A stretch of DNA of 48,305 nucleotides from Methanobacteriota archaeon. Lineage in GTDB: Archaea > Thermoplasmatota > Poseidoniia > Poseidoniales > Poseidoniaceae. The stretch is from assembly GCA_018659375.1 (NCBI GenBank), contig JABJMO010000040.1, positions 1 to 48,305 of the forward strand, given 5' to 3'. The notes under the pieces are model-generated. The model had not been told where the DNA came from and did no database searches. It worked only from the letters and a program-made list of their open reading frames with translations. The translations under genes and the position numbers were made by a program. Positions 43,521 to 48,305 of this stretch are shown one piece after another (the stretch's first letter is position 1; the number at the start of each line of letters is the position of its first letter).

Positions 43521-46500
43521 ATGTATCTAAAAGCACTCGAAGTTTCAAATTTCAAATCATTCAAAGGCGAGGTGACAATTCCTCTAGAGAGGGGATTTAC
43601 GGCAATTACCGGGCCAAATGGTTCAGGTAAATCGAATTGTGGAGATGCAATCCAATTCGTACTAGGGCCTAGGTCAAATAAAACCATCCGAGCCCAAAAT
43701 TCGAAAGACCTGATTTTCAATGGCGGCAATAAAAACAAGCCAGCAAGGTCCTGTAATGTCACATTAGTGTTTGCTAATCCGACACTGGATAATGGCCGTC
43801 GAAGACTACCAGTGAATCTAGATGAAGTTAGAATGTCTCGTTCAATCAGACTCACTAAAAGCGGCAATGTGGTGACTAACTATCACCTCAATGACGAAGA
43901 GAGTTCACAGAAATCGTTTCACCGTATTCTTGGGGCAGCAAATGCAAGGCCTGACGGGTATAACATTGTCTTGCAAGGCGATGTTACAAGTTTAGCAAAA
44001 ATGACTGCTAAGGAGCGCCGGAAAGTACTGGATAGTGTTGCTGGAGTCACTCTATATGATGATGAGATAAGAAAAGCAGACCGACAAAAACAAAGCGTAG
44101 AAGATTACATCGAAAGAATCAAACTACTAGAAGACGGTCAAAAGTCAAGATTAAAAGATCTCAAAAAGCAAAAAGACCTCGCAATGAAAGTAAAGGACTT
44201 AGTTGAGGAATTAAACCAATCAAGAATTATTGCTTATCAAGCAAACTACGCTAGCCAGTTAGCGGAAAAGCAATACCAAGTCAATGAACAAGCCAGGTAT
44301 TTGCAAGAAGCCAATGACTTGGATTTGCTGGTAAAAGAAGGCTCGAAAAAGTTGCTTGCTTTAGACGACCAAGTTGGCGAATTACAGAGGCAAATAGAAG
44401 AATTAACCGGCGGAGAAAACAAAGGACTCAATAAATTAATTTTTGACCTGCACTTGAAAATTGATACCAGTAAAGATCGTATTTCTGATGCTGAAAGCAA
44501 AGACTTTGAGGATAGGAATGATCTTACAGGGCTAAATGAACAATTAGGAATTGCTGCATCTGCATTAGAAGAGTTCATTCAAACCTTAGATTCAGCACAA
44601 TCCGACCTTGAAACATCTAAATTATCCCTAAAAGAGGCAAAATCTGAAGAATTAAAAGTACAAGAAATAATGGAATCTTCAGGAGATGAGAGCGCAAAGT
44701 TTTCCCAACAACTAACTAAACTATTGGCTGAATTAGGTTTGGCCAATGAAAAATTAAATGCAGCACAAACTGAGGTTAATCGTACTGCTGCACAGGCAGA
44801 AATAATCTCTGAACAATTGTCTAATGCGCAAGGAGAGTCAGAAGAAAATCGATTGCTACTTGGAGAATTAGAATTGCAAGGGGAAGAATTCACCGGCCCT
44901 AATTCAACTGTCGACCGCAATAAGTTGTCAAAAGATTTGATAAATGCTCAAAGGAGTGAAAGTAAACTGGTTGAAGAATCTCAATTGATAGAAAATAAAC
45001 TCCGAGAATCGGAGAGAAAGCGTGAACGACTACGGGCTGAGATGGAAACCTCTTCAGGGGCTAAAGGGATGGCAGGAGGGGCTGCAGCAATTATTGCCGC
45101 TAGAGATAACGGTGAACTGACCGGTATTATCGGTAGCATCGCAGAATTATGTGCGCCCGTTGATTCGTCTCACGATAGTGCCTTAGCCACAGCAATAGGT
45201 GGTGGAATGACTTCGATTGTTGTCCAAAGCGATGAAGTTGCAGCACGGGCAATAAAATGGCTTGCTGAAAGAAGGGCAGGAAGGGCAACTTTCTTGCCGC
45301 TGAATAAATTAAACAGTAACAGAACCGCAGGAAAAGCATTAATGGTTTCTAAGAAGCCAGGAGTAATCGGTTTTGCTCATGAACTATTAGATTACGATCC
45401 TAAAATCGATATAGCAATCAAATTTGTTCTCAGGAATACCTTGATCGTTGACTCATTATCTACGGCTAGAAGTAATATGGGAGGCGTAAGACTAGTTACT
45501 CTGCGTGGTGATGTGACTGAAGCAGGCGGCGCCATGGTTGGAGGTTCAAAACGCAAAATGTCGGTATCTTTTGGTGGTGGCATAAAAGGTGCTAGCGAAG
45601 TTGAAAAACTATCTTCAGAAATCAGTAAATTACAACTTATGTCCGAAACTGTCAACGCAGCATTATTAGAGGCTAGAAGAGAACAACAACGGCTACGTAC
45701 AAAAATCAATGAATTGACTGATAGTGACCACGCAATAAAATTACAAGAATGGCGGGCTGAACTTAAGCAAGCTAAATCAGTCTACAATAAATCATTAGGC
45801 GAGATTGCTACAATTGAAAAGAAGTTATTAGATCTTGAAGGATTAGCAGCAAGTCATATCGATGAATTAGATGAAGCTCAGTCTGTCGTTGCAGATTTTG
45901 ATTCTGCAATTGTAGAGGCTAGAGCACAACTTGAATCTGCAAGTCCTGAGCATCTCAAAGACCGGATGCATGCAGCGCAAATGAAGCGTCTTGACGCTGA
46001 AGGCACCATGTCGAAGGCTCTAACAGCATTAGAGAGTGGTTCTGAGCACAAAGATTTGCTAAACCAAAGAGTGCAAGACTTAGAGTCAAGAATCAGCAGT
46101 ATCAAACATTCAATTATTGAGAGAAGCGAAATGATTGATAATTTACAAGCTGCAATTGCCACAGATTCAATTGAACTAAAAGATAAGGAAGAAGAAAGAA
46201 CTCAACTACTAGAAGAGAACAAAGGTCTTGAGGACGAAAGACTCGAACTTGTCGACGAAAGAGCAAGCTTAAGAACTGAGTTACAGCAAAAATCTACTGA
46301 TTCGCAATCTCGCCGGAGGCTCAGTGATGAACTTTCAAGATCTGTCATTAACAAAGAAATGGCAATTAATGACTTATATCTTGAAATGCAAACTAATGGT
46401 GTAGAACCAGCCCAATCAGATGTTACTTTACCCTCAGTTGGGGATGCAGACAAGAAGGTTAGGACACTTGAAAGAGCAATGGAGCGTCACGGACCGGTAA

Positions 46501-47405
46501 ATATGCTTGCTATAGAACAGTATGCTGAGTGCGAAGAACGTCTCAATTCCATGAAGGATGAATTCAAGCAATTACAAGCCAGAAAAGCAAATCTTGTTGA
46601 TATTACCGAGCAACTAGAAAGTCAGAGGAAGTCAAAACTAGTAAAAGTACTCGATAAAGTCAATGAAAACTTCAAGAAATCATACAAAGTTTTGAGCGAT
46701 GGTGGAAAAGGTGAATTGTATCTAGAAAACCCAGATGAACCATTCAAAGCAGGTCTAGAGTTGTGGGCTAAGCCAAAGGGTAAATCATCTAAGGTCAATC
46801 GTTTACAACTATCTGGTGGAGAACAATCAATGGCTGCATTGGCATTGATATTTGCCATTCAAGATTATGATCCTAGTCCATTTTACTACTTTGATGAAGT
46901 TGACCAAAACCTAGATGCGGTAAATGCAGAATTAATTGCAAAGATGTGTCGTCAGAGGAGTAAGAAAGCACAATTCATCATGGTCACTCTAAGAAAGGTA
47001 TCTTTGAGGCTTGCAGACCACCATATCGGTATTACTCACGGCGGAGATGGCTGCAGTAGAAGAATTGTAGACTTTGATCGGGAAAGAGCCATTGAATTGA
47101 GCGAGATTGAATCTGCAAAGGATAATCCGCTTGATGAAAGAATCAATGCCATTAAACTTGAAAAACAGCTTGAAGCAGATTCTGACATGCCAACAGTTCC
47201 AGAACCTTTGCCTCCACCCAGCAGCCTTGGTGGGTTGCTGAACTATACTGAGGATGACGCAAGTGAAGATTCATCGATAACAAGTCTTGCGGATAGGGCT
47301 AGTGAGATGACTGAGGACATCGAAGAGCGACAAGAATTAGTTGAATCTATAGAAGCAATTAATCAAGAGTTACAAAAAGAAGACGACTTGGAAATAAGTG
47401 AATAA
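43521..47405 (+). CDS. smc: Chromosome segregation ATPase SMC
   Basis: 1294 residues. N-terminal head: MYLKALEVSNFKSFKG and Walker A GPNGSGKS (31-38). Long coiled coils surround the hinge (about 510-680; GIIGSIAELCAPVDS, TLRGDVTEAGGAMVGGSKR). The C-terminal head carries the ABC signature LSGGEQ (1097-1102) and Walker B FYYFDEVDQNLD. After the head comes an acidic, Pro/Ser-rich tail of about 105 residues not usual in SMC. Start is ATG 43521 with GAGGGA six bases upstream (a TTG at 43515 is in frame). It acts with ScpA, encoded next, in chromosome compaction. Confidence 0.97.
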   Translation: MYLKALEVSNFKSFKGEVTIPLERGFTAITGPNGSGKSNCGDAIQFVLGPRSNKTIRAQNSKDLIFNGGNKNKPARSCNVTLVFANPTLDNGRRRLPVNLDEVRMSRSIRLTKSGNVVTNYHLNDEESSQKSFHRILGAANARPDGYNIVLQGDVTSLAKMTAKERRKVLDSVAGVTLYDDEIRKADRQKQSVEDYIERIKLLEDGQKSRLKDLKKQKDLAMKVKDLVEELNQSRIIAYQANYASQLAEKQYQVNEQARYLQEANDLDLLVKEGSKKLLALDDQVGELQRQIEELTGGENKGLNKLIFDLHLKIDTSKDRISDAESKDFEDRNDLTGLNEQLGIAASALEEFIQTLDSAQSDLETSKLSLKEAKSEELKVQEIMESSGDESAKFSQQLTKLLAELGLANEKLNAAQTEVNRTAAQAEIISEQLSNAQGESEENRLLLGELELQGEEFTGPNSTVDRNKLSKDLINAQRSESKLVEESQLIENKLRESERKRERLRAEMETSSGAKGMAGGAAAIIAARDNGELTGIIGSIAELCAPVDSSHDSALATAIGGGMTSIVVQSDEVAARAIKWLAERRAGRATFLPLNKLNSNRTAGKALMVSKKPGVIGFAHELLDYDPKIDIAIKFVLRNTLIVDSLSTARSNMGGVRLVTLRGDVTEAGGAMVGGSKRKMSVSFGGGIKGASEVEKLSSEISKLQLMSETVNAALLEARREQQRLRTKINELTDSDHAIKLQEWRAELKQAKSVYNKSLGEIATIEKKLLDLEGLAASHIDELDEAQSVVADFDSAIVEARAQLESASPEHLKDRMHAAQMKRLDAEGTMSKALTALESGSEHKDLLNQRVQDLESRISSIKHSIIERSEMIDNLQAAIATDSIELKDKEEERTQLLEENKGLEDERLELVDERASLRTELQQKSTDSQSRRRLSDELSRSVINKEMAINDLYLEMQTNGVEPAQSDVTLPSVGDADKKVRTLERAMERHGPVNMLAIEQYAECEERLNSMKDEFKQLQARKANLVDITEQLESQRKSKLVKVLDKVNENFKKSYKVLSDGGKGELYLENPDEPFKAGLELWAKPKGKSSKVNRLQLSGGEQSMAALALIFAIQDYDPSPFYYFDEVDQNLDAVNAELIAKMCRQRSKKAQFIMVTLRKVSLRLADHHIGITHGGDGCSRRIVDFDRERAIELSEIESAKDNPLDERINAIKLEKQLEADSDMPTVPEPLPPPSSLGGLLNYTEDDASEDSSITSLADRASEMTEDIEERQELVESIEAINQELQKEDDLEISE

Positions 47406-47420
47406 TTGTGAGGTGAGGAC

Positions 47421-48305
47421 TTGTCAACAAAACAATCAGTACTGGATAAATGGTTCTTAAGGCAAGACATCATTAATCAGTTGCTCGAATCAGGGGAAGA
47501 ATCAGAAGATGCACTAAAGTTTGCTGAGCGAATTATGCCAGTAGTTGAGGCAGAAGAGTCTGAATATCAATCACTAGATGACCCATTTGACAGGTCAGTT
47601 GCTCTAGTTTTATCTTTAGTTAAAGATCAACAACTCAATCCATGGGACATAGACCTGTCCACCTTTTTGAAAGTATTTACCAAGCGTGTTAGGTCGGAAT
47701 CAGATAAACTGAATTTACCAGCATGTGGACGTTTGATTAGGATGGCTTGGGAAGTATTGAATCAACAAGCAATCGTATTATTTGACAGGGTACAAAATAT
47801 GGACCAAGAAGATGACTGGGAAGATGATGTTGATTTCGGCTGGGAGTCGGATTATGATGACCAAGATTATCTTTTTACTACTTCAATTCTAGAGGGTGAT
47901 GTACAACAATTACTTCCATCATTATTTGATGAAAGAATACGTAGAGATGAAGGACGACCAGTGACTTTGGGTGAACTTCTATCTGCCTTCAAAGATGCTG
48001 CTGAGGACGCTGAAGAATTAAAAATCCGTGAAGAAAACAGAATTGCCCATCAAGCAGAATTAGGTGATTATCTAAACAACATTGGTAGTAGGATGCATAA
48101 CGAAGATTTGGAAGGTGATATCTACAGATGCTGGTCTGCGCTTAGGAATGCTTGCCAAAAATCGGGTTCCTCAAAAGTGAAAGTATCTCAAGTAATAGCT
48201 GAATTAAATGATATCTTGTTGGCTGAAAATGGCCATATTGAACAAGGCTATCAAGAAGAATCCAAAGTGGCTTCATTTATTGCTAGTTTGTTCTTGACTA
48301 ATCGA
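47421..48305 (+). CDS. scpA: Segregation and condensation protein ScpA (3'-truncated)
   Basis: 295 residues seen, open to the window end. Start TTG 47421 with GAGGTGAGGAC just upstream, 15 bases after smc. The segment QQLNPWDIDLSTFLKVFTKRV followed by LNLPACGRLIRMAWEVLNQQA is the ScpA kleisin core that binds the SMC head. A very acidic stretch (about 133-150: DQEDDWEDDVDFGWESDYDD) follows. The C-terminal winged helix, which binds the other SMC head, has begun (YRCWSALRNACQKSG, VKVSQVIAELNDIL). Adjacency to smc supports the call. Confidence 0.88.
   Translation, partial: MSTKQSVLDKWFLRQDIINQLLESGEESEDALKFAERIMPVVEAEESEYQSLDDPFDRSVALVLSLVKDQQLNPWDIDLSTFLKVFTKRVRSESDKLNLPACGRLIRMAWEVLNQQAIVLFDRVQNMDQEDDWEDDVDFGWESDYDDQDYLFTTSILEGDVQQLLPSLFDERIRRDEGRPVTLGELLSAFKDAAEDAEELKIREENRIAHQAELGDYLNNIGSRMHNEDLEGDIYRCWSALRNACQKSGSSKVKVSQVIAELNDILLAENGHIEQGYQEESKVASFIASLFLTNR

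Noticed and set aside
1-48305. CRISPR arrays, insertion sequences, integrases or prophage genes
   Set aside because: No regularly spaced repeats, transposase-like ORFs or terminal inverted repeats were seen; the tRNA is intact and not flanked by a duplicated 3' end that I could find.

Overview
The window is archaeal chromosome and most likely comes from a Marine Group II euryarchaeon (Candidatus Poseidoniales) or a close relative. It carries RNA polymerase subunit K, the archaeal shikimate route (ADH synthase, dehydroquinate synthase II, GHMP-type shikimate kinase), formate-dependent PurP and a complete A-type ATP synthase operon. It also has aerobic traits: heme O and heme A synthases and tryptophan 2,3-dioxygenase. 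Many genes encode secreted or membrane-anchored proteins. The DNA is AT-rich, gene-dense and uses GGAG/GAGGTGA ribosome-binding sites, often with TTG or GTG starts. The exact lineage is an inference; no 16S gene or marker tree is available here.

Layout. 1-2160: end of a molybdopterin hydroxylase of the 4-hydroxybenzoyl-CoA reductase type and its FAD/4Fe-4S subunit. 2161-3111: a secreted protein. 3287-8317: a DUF4350 protein, MoxR ATPase, DUF58 protein and polytopic membrane protein cluster. 8320-13488 (minus): aromatic amino acid operon aroA'-aroB'-aroK-aroC-aspartokinase. 13604-15370: coiled-coil protein with two copies of a YfaP-like domain. 15371-17723: divergent purP and tryptophan dioxygenase. 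17730-17981 (minus): rpoK. 18067-21113: secreted thioredoxin-like protein divergent from ctaA-ctaB. 21169-21255: tRNA-Ser(GCU). 21256-24219 (minus): giant surface protein. 24328-27675: pilin/TadE-like protein with a lamin-tail domain, then three RecA/KaiC-fold proteins of which only the first keeps a Walker A lysine. 27720-28466: UbiE-like methyltransferase. 28565-37341: A-type ATP synthase operon H-I-K-E-C-F-A-B-D. 37406-39976: a site-2-protease-like membrane protein that has lost its catalytic residues. 39985-42531: panE and nadB, convergent. 42602-43390: membrane protein with a C-terminal zinc knuckle. 43521-48305: smc and the start of scpA.

How they fit. Aspartokinase makes the precursor of aspartate semialdehyde, a substrate of the ADH synthase encoded at the head of the same operon. 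CtaB and CtaA make heme O then heme A for a terminal oxidase, and the divergent thioredoxin-like protein could serve its maturation. The oxidase would build the ion gradient used by the ATP synthase. SMC and ScpA form the condensin core.

The most striking observation is a pair of canonical EF-hand loops, flanked by histidine-rich stretches, inserted between the cytoplasmic and membrane halves of ATP synthase subunit I. This suggests a calcium-sensing stator. No gene-free stretch exceeds 300 bases (the longest is about 175). I saw no CRISPR array, insertion sequence, integrase or rRNA.
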